Under the pieces are notes generated by a model. It was given only the letters and a program-made list of their open reading frames with translations, searched no databases and was not told the DNA's origin. A stretch of DNA of 64,000 bases from Candidatus Gastranaerophilales bacterium (lineage in GTDB: Bacteria; Cyanobacteriota; Vampirovibrionia; Gastranaerophilales; Gastranaerophilaceae), in the NCBI GenBank assembly GCA_944323265.1, contig CALURX010000002.1, positions 1 to 64,000 on the forward strand, given 5' to 3'. Position numbers and translations under genes: made by a program. Below, piece by piece: positions 34,604 to 43,829 of the stretch; positions within the stretch are counted from its first letter, which is position 1, and each line of letters begins with the position of its first letter.

Positions 34604-35873
34604 AAAATTCTGGAACATGGCAAATATTGACGGTGAAAATGCCGAATTAACTCTATATGGTGATATTTACAGTGAAGTTCCAAGAGATTGGTGGACAGGC
34701 GAGGCAATCGAAGGGCAATATATTACACCTGAAGGTTTCCTTGAAGATTTAGAAGTTATAAAAAATGCCAAGAATATCACTGTTAAATTAAATTCATGCG
34801 GAGGCGATCTATACACAGGGATTGCCATACATAACGCATTAAAGGCTTTAAAAGCAAATATCAATGTCATTGTCGAGGGAATTGCAGCTAGTGCCGCAAG
34901 TATTATAATGTGTGCCGGTGATACGGTAACGGTTCATGTTGGCTCTTTAATAATGATACATGGGGTCGGTGCGTTCTTTTGTGATTATTTAATGCTCGAT
35001 GATTTGGATAAGCAAATGCGAGCATTTGAAGCCGCAGAAAATGCGATTGCATCAATATATTCACAAAAGACAGGTAAGGACATTGAAGAATTGCGTTCGA
35101 TGATGAAACAAGAAACGTGGATGACCGGAAAACAAGCCGCTGATATAGGATTTGCAGATGAAATTCTTGAATCAGAAACAGCGGAAATAAATATGGTTAA
35201 TAAAAATGTATTGATGGTTAACGGGGTTAAGTTGGATTTTACAGGTCATAACATACCACTTAATTTAATCAAGCAGAAGGTTATAAATAAAAAAACAGGA
35301 GGAAAGAAACCCATGAGTAAAAGTAAAACCGGATTTCAAGAATTTCTTGACGGCATCTCTAAGGTAACAAACAAGTTTATGAACTCAACTGGTACTGAGG
35401 AGGAGCAAGAGTTGGAAAACATTGAAGGCGAACAGGAAGAAGAACAAGATCCGAAAGACATTGAAGGAGAGCAAGAAGAAGAACAAGAACCGAAAAATAC
35501 TGAGGGCCAACAAGAAGATGAGCAGACTCAAAATTCTGTTAAAAAGCAAATTCAAGCGGCTGTTCTTGCAGAAAGGAAACGTTGTCAAGAAATTGATAAT
35601 TTACCTTCAAATGTTTCGCTGGAATTAAAAAACGAGGCAAAATATGGCAAAAAACCTTGTAATGCAGGTGAGTTGGCAATGTTCGTTTTACAACAAAGTG
35701 ATCCAACTAATAAGGCTGCCGTTGAAAAATTAAATAAAGATGCCGAAACATCAAACGCAAAAAATGTTCTAAGTTCATCTGCGACACCTGATGATGTTAA
35801 AGAAGAACAGAAAAAAATAGCGGAAGCAAAGGATTTTGCAGCCCAAAGAAAAGCACGTAAAGAAAAGAAATAA
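34563..35873 (+). CDS. ClpP-like head maturation protease with C-terminal scaffold
   Basis: The first 215 residues are a ClpP/S49-type protease: LNSCGGDLYTGIAIHNALKA, catalytic Ser110 in GIAASAAS and His133 in IMIHG, with a probable third residue about 50 positions later. The C-terminal 185 residues are different: an acidic repeat region (units of EGEQEEEQ-type sequence at about 285-320) followed by a helical domain, i.e. a scaffold tail. A second start inside the gene can make this part alone (35313-35873). It corresponds to lambda gpC with Nu3. Confidence 0.93.
   Translation: MATITTATQQKINKKFWNMANIDGENAELTLYGDIYSEVPRDWWTGEAIEGQYITPEGFLEDLEVIKNAKNITVKLNSCGGDLYTGIAIHNALKALKANINVIVEGIAASAASIIMCAGDTVTVHVGSLIMIHGVGAFFCDYLMLDDLDKQMRAFEAAENAIASIYSQKTGKDIEELRSMMKQETWMTGKQAADIGFADEILESETAEINMVNKNVLMVNGVKLDFTGHNIPLNLIKQKVINKKTGGKKPMSKSKTGFQEFLDGISKVTNKFMNSTGTEEEQELENIEGEQEEEQDPKDIEGEQEEEQEPKNTEGQQEDEQTQNSVKKQIQAAVLAERKRCQEIDNLPSNVSLELKNEAKYGKKPCNAGELAMFVLQQSDPTNKAAVEKLNKDAETSNAKNVLSSSATPDDVKEEQKKIAEAKDFAAQRKARKEKK
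35313..35873 (+). CDS. Nested scaffolding protein (Nu3-like), internal start
   Basis: An in-frame ATG at 35313 is preceded by a near-perfect aggaggaaag ribosome-binding site within the protease gene. The product, about 186 residues starting MSKSKTGFQEFLDGISKVTN, comprises just the acidic repeats and C-terminal helices. Lambda makes its scaffold Nu3 in exactly this nested way from gene C. That the shorter product exists is an inference from the start signal. Confidence 0.78.
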   Translation: MSKSKTGFQEFLDGISKVTNKFMNSTGTEEEQELENIEGEQEEEQDPKDIEGEQEEEQEPKNTEGQQEDEQTQNSVKKQIQAAVLAERKRCQEIDNLPSNVSLELKNEAKYGKKPCNAGELAMFVLQQSDPTNKAAVEKLNKDAETSNAKNVLSSSATPDDVKEEQKKIAEAKDFAAQRKARKEKK

Positions 35874-35882
35874 GGAGGTAAT

Positions 35883-36413
35883 ATGTCCAAAAAATTATCA
35901 GAAACAATTGCAGAAATAAATTATGATCATCTTGTATATTCAAATGATGAAAATATCATAACCGCAGGTATTGTGGTTGCTGCAGGACAAGGCGAATTAA
36001 AAAGAGGTACGGCTCTTGCAAAAACAGCAGATAATCGTTTGGTTATTTTGGGAACAGAAAGAGAAGCCGGCTATGTAAAAGTTGATAGTTCCACTCCTGG
36101 TGCACTAAAGGTTGTTGAATCAAGTCCTGCATCTGGAGAAATTGCAGTAGCGAGCGTTACTCCTGTTGTTGATGATGATTATACTCCGGCAGCAAATGAT
36201 TATGTTCTTTTGCAAGAAGCCGGTTTTTATGAACCAGATTGCATTTTATGTGATGACATTGATGCAACAACTGAAGATGTCGATACGGTTGGTTATATAA
36301 AAGGTCATTTCAATAAGGATAGTTTAATTCTCGCTGAGGATTACACCCTTACTGAAAATGATAAAGACATTTTCAGAACAAAAGGTATTTTGTTAAGTAC
36401 AATTCAAGGTTAA
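35883..36413 (+). CDS. Head decoration protein (lambda gpD-like)
   Basis: The 176-residue protein resembles lambda D-type head stabilising proteins: an N-terminal arm, then ITAGIVVAAGQGELKRGTAL and a beta-rich domain. It is longer than lambda gpD (110 residues), because of an extra region around residues 75-110. It would form trimers at the local three-fold axes. Position between protease/scaffold and capsid genes is conserved. Confidence 0.85.
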   Translation: MSKKLSETIAEINYDHLVYSNDENIITAGIVVAAGQGELKRGTALAKTADNRLVILGTEREAGYVKVDSSTPGALKVVESSPASGEIAVASVTPVVDDDYTPAANDYVLLQEAGFYEPDCILCDDIDATTEDVDTVGYIKGHFNKDSLILAEDYTLTENDKDIFRTKGILLSTIQG

Positions 36414-36431
36414 AAATAGGAGGAAAAATAG

Positions 36432-37493
36432 ATGGGCTTTGATTACAATCATGTACCTTCTTTTATTGCAGCAATAAAGGAAGAAAAACCTTACACCACC
36501 TTTTTAAAGGACAGATATTTCCCGGACGGACAAAATTTTATAACAGATGAAGTCCTTGTTGAATTTAAAGAAGGTGATAAAAAACTCGCACCATTTGTTG
36601 CACCGAGAGTTGGCGGTGTTACAAATAAACGCAGGGGTTATACAGCAAAAACCTTTGCACCTGCATATATTGCACCGAAACGACCACTTACTCTTGATGA
36701 CTTAAAGAAAAAGAGAATGGGAGAGGCATATTATTCGCAATTAACTCCTGAAGATAGAGCTTCGGAAATAATGCTTGATGATGCAAATGAACTCGATGGA
36801 CAAATCGCAAGACGAGAAAACTGGATGGCCGCACAATTATTGTTTAATGCAGCATGTGAAATTGAGGAAAAAACAGACAATCCGGATATATCAGAAAAAA
36901 AAGAAATTTTCTTTTATGATGGGGATGCAAATGATTGGATCTTCACACCTTCTGTAGATTGGGATGATCCAGATGCCGATATTTTAGGTGATGTTGCTGC
37001 AATGTGTAGAGCACAAAAAGCAAGGGGTGTTGCAGCAACTGAAATATTGCTAGATTCTGTTGCTGGCGATTGCGTATATAACAATAAAAAAATTATTGAA
37101 TTGTTAGATAACAGAAATTATAATATCGGTACAATTGACCCTAAACTTGAAGAATTTGGTATTGCAGAAATAGGTGTATTAAACTGCAAGGGCCATAAAG
37201 TTAGATTTCTTCAATATGATGAAGGTTACGAAGATGAAAATGGAGCAAATGTTCCTTATCTTCCTTATGGTACTGCAATATTACTTGCTCCCGGATGTGG
37301 TCAAACTCATTATGGGGCAGTAAGCCAACTTGAAGATGATAGAGAATGGCATACATATGCAGAATCAAGAGTTCCTTTGATATTGACAAATACCAATAGT
37401 CAATCAAAAGAATTAAGGCTGGCATCAGCACCATTGTTAATGCCGGTGCGAAATCACGCATGGATGAGAGCAACAGTTGCTAAAAGCGCATAG
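36432..37493 (+). CDS. Major capsid protein (lambda gpE family)
   Basis: The 353-residue protein is a lambda E-type HK97-fold capsid protein: TFLKDRYFPDGQNFITDEVL, VLVEFKEGDKKLAPFVAPRV, KTFAPAYIAPKRPLTLDDL, ARRENWMAAQLLFNAACEI and a conserved end LPYGTAILLAPGCG ... PLILTNTNSQSKELRLASAP. Length is close to lambda gpE (341). The strong aggaggaaaa ribosome-binding site fits the need for high expression. Confidence 0.95.
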   Translation: MGFDYNHVPSFIAAIKEEKPYTTFLKDRYFPDGQNFITDEVLVEFKEGDKKLAPFVAPRVGGVTNKRRGYTAKTFAPAYIAPKRPLTLDDLKKKRMGEAYYSQLTPEDRASEIMLDDANELDGQIARRENWMAAQLLFNAACEIEEKTDNPDISEKKEIFFYDGDANDWIFTPSVDWDDPDADILGDVAAMCRAQKARGVAATEILLDSVAGDCVYNNKKIIELLDNRNYNIGTIDPKLEEFGIAEIGVLNCKGHKVRFLQYDEGYEDENGANVPYLPYGTAILLAPGCGQTHYGAVSQLEDDREWHTYAESRVPLILTNTNSQSKELRLASAPLLMPVRNHAWMRATVAKSA

Positions 37494-37501
37494 GAGGTAA
37501 A

Positions 37502-37981
37502 ATGACAAAAATAAAAATAATTAAAGGTGTTTATGGTTACAAATCAAAAGGTTCAGTAGTTCCAAAAAGTAAGAACGATGAACCTTTTGAAGTTTCCGAA
37601 ACAGAAGCAAAACGATTGGTTGAGTTAGGTGTTGCAGAAATTGCAAGCAACCTTAAATCACAAGCCGATAAACCGATTAAATATTCGGAAAGCCTTGCTC
37701 CGGTAAAAAATATTGTTGATAAATCCCAAAAGGATAAAGAAGCAAATTTAACTCCGGAAAATGCTAAAGAAATCTCTGAAGATAATACAGAAGATGATAC
37801 CGAAAATAATATCGTGTATAGCATGGATAATACTCAAAAAGAATTATTGGCGATGGCTAAACAATTAGGTTTTGAAGGCAAAGACAATACAACCAAAGCA
37901 GAATTAATTGCTTTCTTAGATGAAGCAACTTCAACAGAAGATGCACCATCTATTGCCGATAATGAAGGAGTTGTTGATTAA
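37502..37981 (+). CDS. Head completion accessory protein with HeH/SAP-like end
   Basis: The first 45 residues (KIIKGVYGYKSKGSVVPKSK, then VSETEAKRLVELGVAEIA) are a common small phage head module. A long acidic linker follows, and residues about 110-145 (STDNTQ-type start, then ELLAMAKQLGFEGKDNTTKA, ELIAFLDEA) look like a HeH/SAP-type helix-extended-helix motif. The position equals lambda FI, which assists packaging. Assignment by position and pattern. Confidence 0.7.
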   Translation: MTKIKIIKGVYGYKSKGSVVPKSKNDEPFEVSETEAKRLVELGVAEIASNLKSQADKPIKYSESLAPVKNIVDKSQKDKEANLTPENAKEISEDNTEDDTENNIVYSMDNTQKELLAMAKQLGFEGKDNTTKAELIAFLDEATSTEDAPSIADNEGVVD

Positions 37982-38299
37982 ATGACTTTTCAAGAAATGC
38001 TTGATGATGATATTAGAAACGTATTCTTGAATATTGATGAATTTGGTTCAAAGCACTTTGTTGAGGGTAAGGAAATTATTTGTATTTTTGATGATGAAGC
38101 ATTGAGGGAGAGGCAAGCCGGTAATGAACTCGGAGTGTCCGAAAGCGCACTGCTTTTATCAGCACATATAAATGATCTTCCCCCTCAAAAAGGTGCCGGC
38201 GAACACCTGTTAATTGATGGCCGAGAATATGTAATTGATGATTGGGCAGTAAATATGGGAATGGCACATATAGCACTTTCACAAACCCGAACGGCATAA
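37982..38299 (+). CDS. Head-tail joining protein (gpFII-like)
   Basis: The 105-residue protein shows the pattern of lambda FII-type connector proteins: MTFQEMLDDDIRNVFLNIDE, FGSKHFVEGKEIICIFDDE and a late GEHLLIDGREYVIDDWAVN. It starts one base after the previous stop. It would sit under the portal and accept the tail. Confidence 0.8.
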   Translation: MTFQEMLDDDIRNVFLNIDEFGSKHFVEGKEIICIFDDEALRERQAGNELGVSESALLLSAHINDLPPQKGAGEHLLIDGREYVIDDWAVNMGMAHIALSQTRTA

Positions 38300-38309
38300 A
38301 GGAGGTATT

Positions 38310-38858
38310 ATGACAATAATTAGTAATCTTGAGGCGGTTGCTGATTGGCTAAGAGAGGAAGTTTGTAATAATTTAACCTTCAAAAAGCCGAATGATGATA
38401 ATGTTGGTCCAGATTATAACTATACATTAGTTCATCCGGAAGTTCACATTATGTATATGCCCACGAAAGATATAATGCCAGGAAACAGGCATGTCGCACC
38501 CTCAATTCTGGTTCAATTTGATAATCAAAAAGAATTTTTAAAACAAAGCAAAGGTCTTATGTATTTCAAATTGGGGTTTTCTGTTTGGAATCCCGGCTTA
38601 CATGACAATGGAAAGTATGAAAGAAATGGCGAAGGCTGGAAAGATGTTTGGAATTTTGTTGATTATACAAAAGATGCGATTGAAAAAACTGAGCTTATCA
38701 AGCACATTAGGGTAAAACTTGATGATGGTATTGAAACCGGTCCTGTAAAAGCACAGGGTGCAATAGCGGATTATTATCCTTATTGGTTTGCATATTTGAA
38801 TTTTACGGGTGAATTTGGTAGGCCAACAGTTCATAGAAAATACGACCATTTATTGTAA
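38310..38858 (+). CDS. Tail terminator/neck protein candidate
   Basis: Unrecognised in detail. The 182-residue protein, with VHPEVHIMYMPTKDIMPGNR and HVAPSILVQFDNQK, lies between the FII-like connector and the sheath, where contractile-tail phages encode the tail completion/terminator protein. Ribosome-binding site aaaggagg. The role is inferred from gene order. Confidence 0.65.
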   Translation: MTIISNLEAVADWLREEVCNNLTFKKPNDDNVGPDYNYTLVHPEVHIMYMPTKDIMPGNRHVAPSILVQFDNQKEFLKQSKGLMYFKLGFSVWNPGLHDNGKYERNGEGWKDVWNFVDYTKDAIEKTELIKHIRVKLDDGIETGPVKAQGAIADYYPYWFAYLNFTGEFGRPTVHRKYDHLL

Positions 38859-38876
38859 TTAAGCAAAGGAGGAAAA

Positions 38877-40580
38877 ATGGCAAGCACGTATAAACATGGA
38901 ACATATGCGTACATTGGCGATTCTGCAGCACAAAGTGCTTCATCTACAGGAACGGTTGCCGTGTATGTTGGGCTTGCACCGGTAAACCTCGTAAAAGAAT
39001 ATAAGGATAAGAATGTTATAAATTACCCTACAAAATTATCCAATTATTCACATGCGCAAAAAACTGTAGGTTATTCATCCAATTGGGATAAATTCACGCT
39101 ATGCGAGGCTATTGGTGCTCACTTTGATAATAAACTCGGTAATGTTGGGCCGATATATATTATCAATGTATTAGATCCGGAGATTCATAAAAAAAATTCA
39201 ATAACAACAAAAACATTGAATTTTGTAAACGGAAAATCTGAATTCATCTCAGATACAATAATTCTTGACACGGTTTCGATTGCTGAAAAGGTACAAGACG
39301 TTGATTTTTCTGTCGATTATAACTTTACCACCGGCAAGGTTATTATAAGTTCAATGGGTTCTGAAACATTGCAAGGCAATATTCAAGTCTCATTCTATGA
39401 AATTGATACCTCCGGAATTGATGAAGATACTATTATCGGCGGAGTTACAGGAAACGGTGAATATTCCGGTATCGGGGCATTACCACTTGTGTATGACAAA
39501 TTAGGACTTGTTCCTAACTTATTATCAGCACTGAAATATAATGAAAATAAAAAGGTTTATAATGAAATGGCAACAGCCATTCAAAGCATAAACGATCAGT
39601 GGGATGCATTTGCGGTTGCAGATATACCGCTTACCGGTGAGGCTGAAACTGAAACCGATATTTATGAATATGCAGGTGATGTAACCGGAACTTTTTACAC
39701 TTCCGAAGCAATTAAAACAGGTATAACCGCTTTTTCTGACAGACTGCTTTCAGATCCTATTGGAGAAATTACAGCCGTTGATACTGAAAGCGACACTGTA
39801 ACGATTGACAGCGGCAATTCAGAAACATTAACAGACAATGGAACGGTTAAAAAAACTGTTGCAACAACCATTGATACCATTGAAGAGGCTATCACATGGA
39901 AAACAAACAATGCTTATGATAGCGAAAGAACAAAAGTTTTCTGGCCGCAGGCATATGATGCCGGAACAGAAAGAATATTTCATCTTTCCACATTGGGAAT
40001 TGTTGAATTTATGCGTGCAGATAACGAGCACAAAAATATTCCGTGTGAAACCTGTTCTAATAAGGAAATACCGTGTACTTCGCAATACTTTGGTGAGGGC
40101 GTGCAAAACCAAGGTTATGGACGTGCTGAAGCAAATAATCTCAATGAAAAGGGGATTTCAACTTGTTATTCAGACGGTGGCACAATGAAATTATGGGGCG
40201 GTCATACGGCAAAATATCAATATGGCTCTGATGATGATCCTCGTTGTATATTTGACACCTACATGAGAACCCTAATGTATTGTGAAAATGGTTTTCAAAA
40301 ACGTCAAGGCAAAAAAATTGATAAACCTTTCAATATTCAACTTAGAGATGCAATTCTCAATGAAGAACAAAATGAACTTGATACTATGGTTTCATTGGGT
40401 GCGTTGGTTGGCGAACCTCAAATTTTATTCCTTGCAACAGAGAACTCTACTTCTGATATGATGCAAGGCGATTTTAAATTTGATTTACCGGTTACAACTA
40501 CACCTCAATTCAAATCTGGTACAGCAGAGGTATCTTATACAGATGCAGGTTTATCATCATTAACGGAAGGAGGAGAATAA
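38877..40580 (+). CDS. Tail sheath protein
   Basis: The 567-residue protein has typical contractile sheath features: TGTVAVYVGLAPVNLVKE at the N terminus, an insertion domain in the middle (VTGTFYTSEAIKTGITAFSD), and the conserved C-terminal region with DTYMRTLMYCENGFQKRQGK and an arm that invades neighbours. The sheath contracts to drive the tube through the cell envelope. It is preceded by caaaggagg and followed by the tube gene after 1 bp. Confidence 0.92.
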   Translation: MASTYKHGTYAYIGDSAAQSASSTGTVAVYVGLAPVNLVKEYKDKNVINYPTKLSNYSHAQKTVGYSSNWDKFTLCEAIGAHFDNKLGNVGPIYIINVLDPEIHKKNSITTKTLNFVNGKSEFISDTIILDTVSIAEKVQDVDFSVDYNFTTGKVIISSMGSETLQGNIQVSFYEIDTSGIDEDTIIGGVTGNGEYSGIGALPLVYDKLGLVPNLLSALKYNENKKVYNEMATAIQSINDQWDAFAVADIPLTGEAETETDIYEYAGDVTGTFYTSEAIKTGITAFSDRLLSDPIGEITAVDTESDTVTIDSGNSETLTDNGTVKKTVATTIDTIEEAITWKTNNAYDSERTKVFWPQAYDAGTERIFHLSTLGIVEFMRADNEHKNIPCETCSNKEIPCTSQYFGEGVQNQGYGRAEANNLNEKGISTCYSDGGTMKLWGGHTAKYQYGSDDDPRCIFDTYMRTLMYCENGFQKRQGKKIDKPFNIQLRDAILNEEQNELDTMVSLGALVGEPQILFLATENSTSDMMQGDFKFDLPVTTTPQFKSGTAEVSYTDAGLSSLTEGGE

Positions 40581-40581
40581 T

Positions 40582-41085
40582 ATGGCATCACTTGATAAAA
40601 TGGGTGCGGTGCTTGCAACAAAAGTATTGTGCGATAACATTGTTGTTGCTGAAGATGTTGTTGTGACACTTCCTGATGTTGAATTTATAACAGCAGAGGT
40701 TAAAGCATTAGGAACATTTAATGTGCCGACTCCTTTAACCAATCCATTAGAACCTGCAATTACAGCGGTAGGAATTGATAAGGGTTTATTTAGTATGCTC
40801 GGTCTAAGTTCTAAAACCTTTGAATTTAGGTTTGTGCAAAATGTCTTAAATACTTCCGGAGATACAGAAGTACAAGGATGTAAGGCCTTTATTAAAGGTA
40901 TTCCAACTAAAATTCCTGGCGGATCAGTGGAGCCTGGAGCAAGTTGGAGTGGAGATGTAACAATATCTGCGACACGTTATCAATTATATGTTGATGGTAT
41001 TGAAAAAATCCTCATCGATAAACTTAAAAATATTTGCAAAGTCGATGGGGTAGATTATGCAAAAGAGATGAAATCACTTTTGTAG
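40582..41085 (+). CDS. Tail tube protein (P2 FII-like)
   Basis: The 167-residue protein matches contractile phage tube proteins of the P2 FII type: VTLPDVEFITAEVKALGTFN, PLEPAITAVGIDKGLFSMLG, FEFRFVQNVLNTSGDTEVQG and RYQLYVDGIEKILIDKLKNI. It forms the inner tube. A strong terminator follows at 41105. Confidence 0.92.
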   Translation: MASLDKMGAVLATKVLCDNIVVAEDVVVTLPDVEFITAEVKALGTFNVPTPLTNPLEPAITAVGIDKGLFSMLGLSSKTFEFRFVQNVLNTSGDTEVQGCKAFIKGIPTKIPGGSVEPGASWSGDVTISATRYQLYVDGIEKILIDKLKNICKVDGVDYAKEMKSLL

Positions 41086-41104
41086 TAACACACAAATGAC
41101 AAAC

Positions 41105-41130
41105 AAGGGCGGGAAACCGCCCTTTTATTT
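41105..41130 (+). terminator. Terminator after the tail tube gene
   Basis: Stem AAGGGCGG/CCGCCCTT with a GAAA tetraloop, followed by tttattt. It probably lets sheath and tube be made in excess over the tail genes downstream, as in other phages. Confidence 0.9.
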
Positions 41131-41145
41131 TAGAAAGGACGAAAA

Positions 41146-41529
41146 ATGAGCAAAGAAAAACTATTATTAACTACTCCGCTAAAGGTTAACGGAGTAGATT
41201 TAACAGAATTAGAATATGACTATTCAGAAATAAATATCAACGATTTGGCAGAAATTGAAAACGAACGGAACAAAGCCATCGGTAAAAATCCGGCTTTAAA
41301 TACTAAAATTGCACAAAATGATTTCTTTTATCACATATTTATTGGAATGATGGCGATTATTAAATGTAACCCTCAAATCGCATTTGAGGATTTAAAGCGG
41401 ATAAAAGGCTATGACTTAACCAGAATTTCAATGATTGGCATGCGTTTTTTCGTGCCGCCGGATTTCCAAGAGCAAAAGAGCTCCGAAGAGCCGCAAGAGG
41501 TTATTCAAGAGAGTTCCACTGTTCAGTAA
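41146..41529 (+). CDS. Tail assembly chaperone (gpE-like)
   Basis: The 127-residue protein, with TPLKVNGVDLTELEYDYSEI, FYHIFIGMMAIIKCNPQIAF and MRFFVPPDF, is a contractile-tail assembly chaperone of the P2 E/Mu gp41 class. It lies just before the tape measure gene. A slippery site near its end allows a longer product (see next entry). Confidence 0.88.
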   Translation: MSKEKLLLTTPLKVNGVDLTELEYDYSEININDLAEIENERNKAIGKNPALNTKIAQNDFFYHIFIGMMAIIKCNPQIAFEDLKRIKGYDLTRISMIGMRFFVPPDFQEQKSSEEPQEVIQESSTVQ

Positions 41530-41663
41530 ATGAAATCCGTAATATGGGAATTTTAAAATTTTTAGATGAATTACAAGAGGCCGTTGAAGATTTAAAAAAA
41601 CAAAAGGAAGCGAGAGAACAATACTTCAACAGCTTAAAAAACAAGCGGAGGTTTAAAAGGTAA
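41445..41663 (+). CDS. E' frameshift extension of the tail chaperone
   Basis: The heptamer T TTT TTC at 41445-41451 lies in frame in the chaperone gene. A -1 slip continues as RAAGFPRAKELRRAARGYSR, then CSVNEIRNMGILKFLDELQE, to the stop at 41661-41663, which overlaps the tape measure ATG. P2 uses T TTT TTG to make E+E' at the same gene position. The extension's EFHCSVNEI and basic C terminus fit E'. Production of the fusion is inferred. Confidence 0.82.
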   Translation, partial: FFRAAGFPRAKELRRAARGYSREFHCSVNEIRNMGILKFLDELQEAVEDLKKQKEAREQYFNSLKNKRRFKR

Positions 41664-43621
41664 TGGCTCAAGAAACAATGAAAACAGTTGTAGAACTTGC
41701 CGGTGCTGTGCACCCTTCGCTTGCAAAAAGTATTCAAACGGCTCAAAAGGCACTTGGAGGAATTGATTTAAAGGCGGCTGCTATGGGGGCCGCCTTTGCT
41801 ACTGCTGCGGTTGTTGCTGTTAAGGCTATATCGGGAATTAGCAAGGCTTTAATTGACTTAGAAGATGAATTTGGAACGGCCTATGATGCGATAAGAGCAG
41901 GAACCGGTGCCACCGGAGAAACATTACATGCACTAGAAAATGATTGTAAAGAAGTTTTCAAAGCAATGCCTATTGATGTTAAGACCGCAGGCGAGGCTAT
42001 TGCGGATTATAATACTCGATTGGGTTTATCCGGTGATGCTGTTCAAGAACTATCAAAGCAAGCCATTGCCTTAAACAAAATATTAGAAACAGATGTTCCT
42101 GCTGTAACAGAGGCATCTTCATTAGCATTTCAACAGTGGAGTATTGCAAGTGAAGAAATGGGAAAATCATTTGACTTTGCGTTTAAAGTTTCTCAGTCAA
42201 CCGGTGTTGAAATCACAAAATTATTAGGAGATGTTACACGTTTCGGACCGGCATTTCAAGAACTCGGATATTCTTTTGAAGAATCTGCAGCTCTAATCGG
42301 TAAAATAACAAAAGCCGGTTATAATGCAGATGAAGTTATGGCAGCCATGAAAAAATCTATCGGAACCCTTGCAAAGGAAGGGATAAATGCTGCGGACGGT
42401 TTCCAATATTATTATGATCATATCAAAAATGCAAAAGATGAAACACAGGCGACACAATATGCAATGGAAATATTCGGTGCAAGAGGTGGTGCTTCAATGG
42501 CAGCTGCAATTCGCAGCGGCGCATTGGAAATAAGCGATTTCACAAAGCAGCTTGAAGATAGTGATGAAACCATTATGGGAGCATATAAAGATATTGAAGG
42601 CTTGCCGGAATATATCATGGAAATCCAGAACAGAGTAAAAGCCAGTTTTGAACCGATGGCTATTGCTTTTGTAAAAGTTCTCGAAGAAATATTACCTCCA
42701 ATAATGGATGTTATTGATAAAATATTGCCAATTTTTGAAGAAATACCGGGATTTATAAAAGCAACTGTGGATAAATTACAACCGATACTTCAACCTATTG
42801 CTGATTTATTTACAGAAGTTATATTTCCGCTATTAGGTGAAGTTATGGAGGCACTTGCACCGGTTTTTGCAACCTTGCAAAAAACTTTAGGGCCTGTAAT
42901 AGATCATTTATTACCTGTTTTAGGCTTTTTAATCGGTGTTATAGTCAATAATATCCGCTTTTTATGCGGTGTTATAGGCGGTGCACTGGTTAACGCTTTA
43001 AATATTATTACTCCTATATTTGATGATATTATGGTTATTTTAACTGGAATTATTGACTTTATAATCAATGTTTTTACACTTCAGTGGGGAAATGCATGGC
43101 AAAATGTTGTCGATGTATTCGGTGCTGCATTTAGTTTGATAGGTAATCTTGCGAAAGCACCATTGAATGTTGTAATTGGACTTATAAATTCTGTAATATC
43201 CGGAATAAATGCTATGAAAATTGAAATACCGGAGTGGATACCTAAACTCGGAGGGCAGTCTTTTGAGTTAAACATTCCACAAATACCAATGTTAGCCGCA
43301 GGAGGATTTACAGATGGTGTAAGTATTGCCGGTGAAGCCGGACAAGAAGCTGTTATCTCCTTTGATCCTTCTTATAGAAGTAGAAATATTGATATATGGA
43401 GAGAGGCCGGCGATATGCTTGGTGTTACAAATAATGAAGATGTGAGCACGATCACATTTGGAGATATTGTATTTTCACCTCAAATTAGCACCATAGCAAA
43501 CGATAGTTTAACTCCGGAGGCATTGTTAAACAAAATAATTGACCAGAAATCAGAGTTTATTGATTTTGTACAGAATGAACTTAATATGAGGATGAAAAAA
43601 GCATATGGCAGCAGTTATTGA
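41663..43621 (+). CDS. Tail tape measure protein
   Basis: The 652-residue protein sets tail length. The N-terminal third (MAQETMKTVVELAGAVHPSL, AFATAAVVAVKAISGISKAL, RLGLSGDAVQELSKQAIALN, QELGYSFEESAALIGKITKA) is the TP901/P2-type tape measure module. Hydrophobic segments occur between about 345 and 470 (VLPILFFLIGVIVNNIRFLC-like region), and the C terminus contains AAGGFTDGVSIAGEAGQEAV, common in tape measures. Its length suggests a short tail of about 100 nm. It overlaps the E' stop by one base. Confidence 0.93.
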   Translation: MAQETMKTVVELAGAVHPSLAKSIQTAQKALGGIDLKAAAMGAAFATAAVVAVKAISGISKALIDLEDEFGTAYDAIRAGTGATGETLHALENDCKEVFKAMPIDVKTAGEAIADYNTRLGLSGDAVQELSKQAIALNKILETDVPAVTEASSLAFQQWSIASEEMGKSFDFAFKVSQSTGVEITKLLGDVTRFGPAFQELGYSFEESAALIGKITKAGYNADEVMAAMKKSIGTLAKEGINAADGFQYYYDHIKNAKDETQATQYAMEIFGARGGASMAAAIRSGALEISDFTKQLEDSDETIMGAYKDIEGLPEYIMEIQNRVKASFEPMAIAFVKVLEEILPPIMDVIDKILPIFEEIPGFIKATVDKLQPILQPIADLFTEVIFPLLGEVMEALAPVFATLQKTLGPVIDHLLPVLGFLIGVIVNNIRFLCGVIGGALVNALNIITPIFDDIMVILTGIIDFIINVFTLQWGNAWQNVVDVFGAAFSLIGNLAKAPLNVVIGLINSVISGINAMKIEIPEWIPKLGGQSFELNIPQIPMLAAGGFTDGVSIAGEAGQEAVISFDPSYRSRNIDIWREAGDMLGVTNNEDVSTITFGDIVFSPQISTIANDSLTPEALLNKIIDQKSEFIDFVQNELNMRMKKAYGSSY

Positions 43622-43829
43622 TGGCTTTATAAATGAAACAGCGATTCAAGGGGAAACTTTTGATAGTCTTTCATATCGTCTTTATGGGGAAGAACGCATG
43701 AGCCATTATATACGACAATACAATACTCAATATTCTGATGTCGTAATTTTTACAGGCGGCGAAAAATTAACAATCCCGGTTTTATCTGAAACCGAATCAA
43801 AAGAATCACTTGCACCTTGGAGAAGATGA
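43605..43829 (+). CDS. Tail protein X (LysM-like)
   Basis: The 74-residue protein has a LysM-like fold pattern (ETFDSLSYRLYGEERMSHYI, then TGGEKLTIPVL) and matches P2 tail protein X, which attaches at the baseplate hub and may contact peptidoglycan. It overlaps the tape measure gene by 17 bp and the next gene by 4 bp. Confidence 0.85.
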   Translation: MAAVIDGFINETAIQGETFDSLSYRLYGEERMSHYIRQYNTQYSDVVIFTGGEKLTIPVLSETESKESLAPWRR

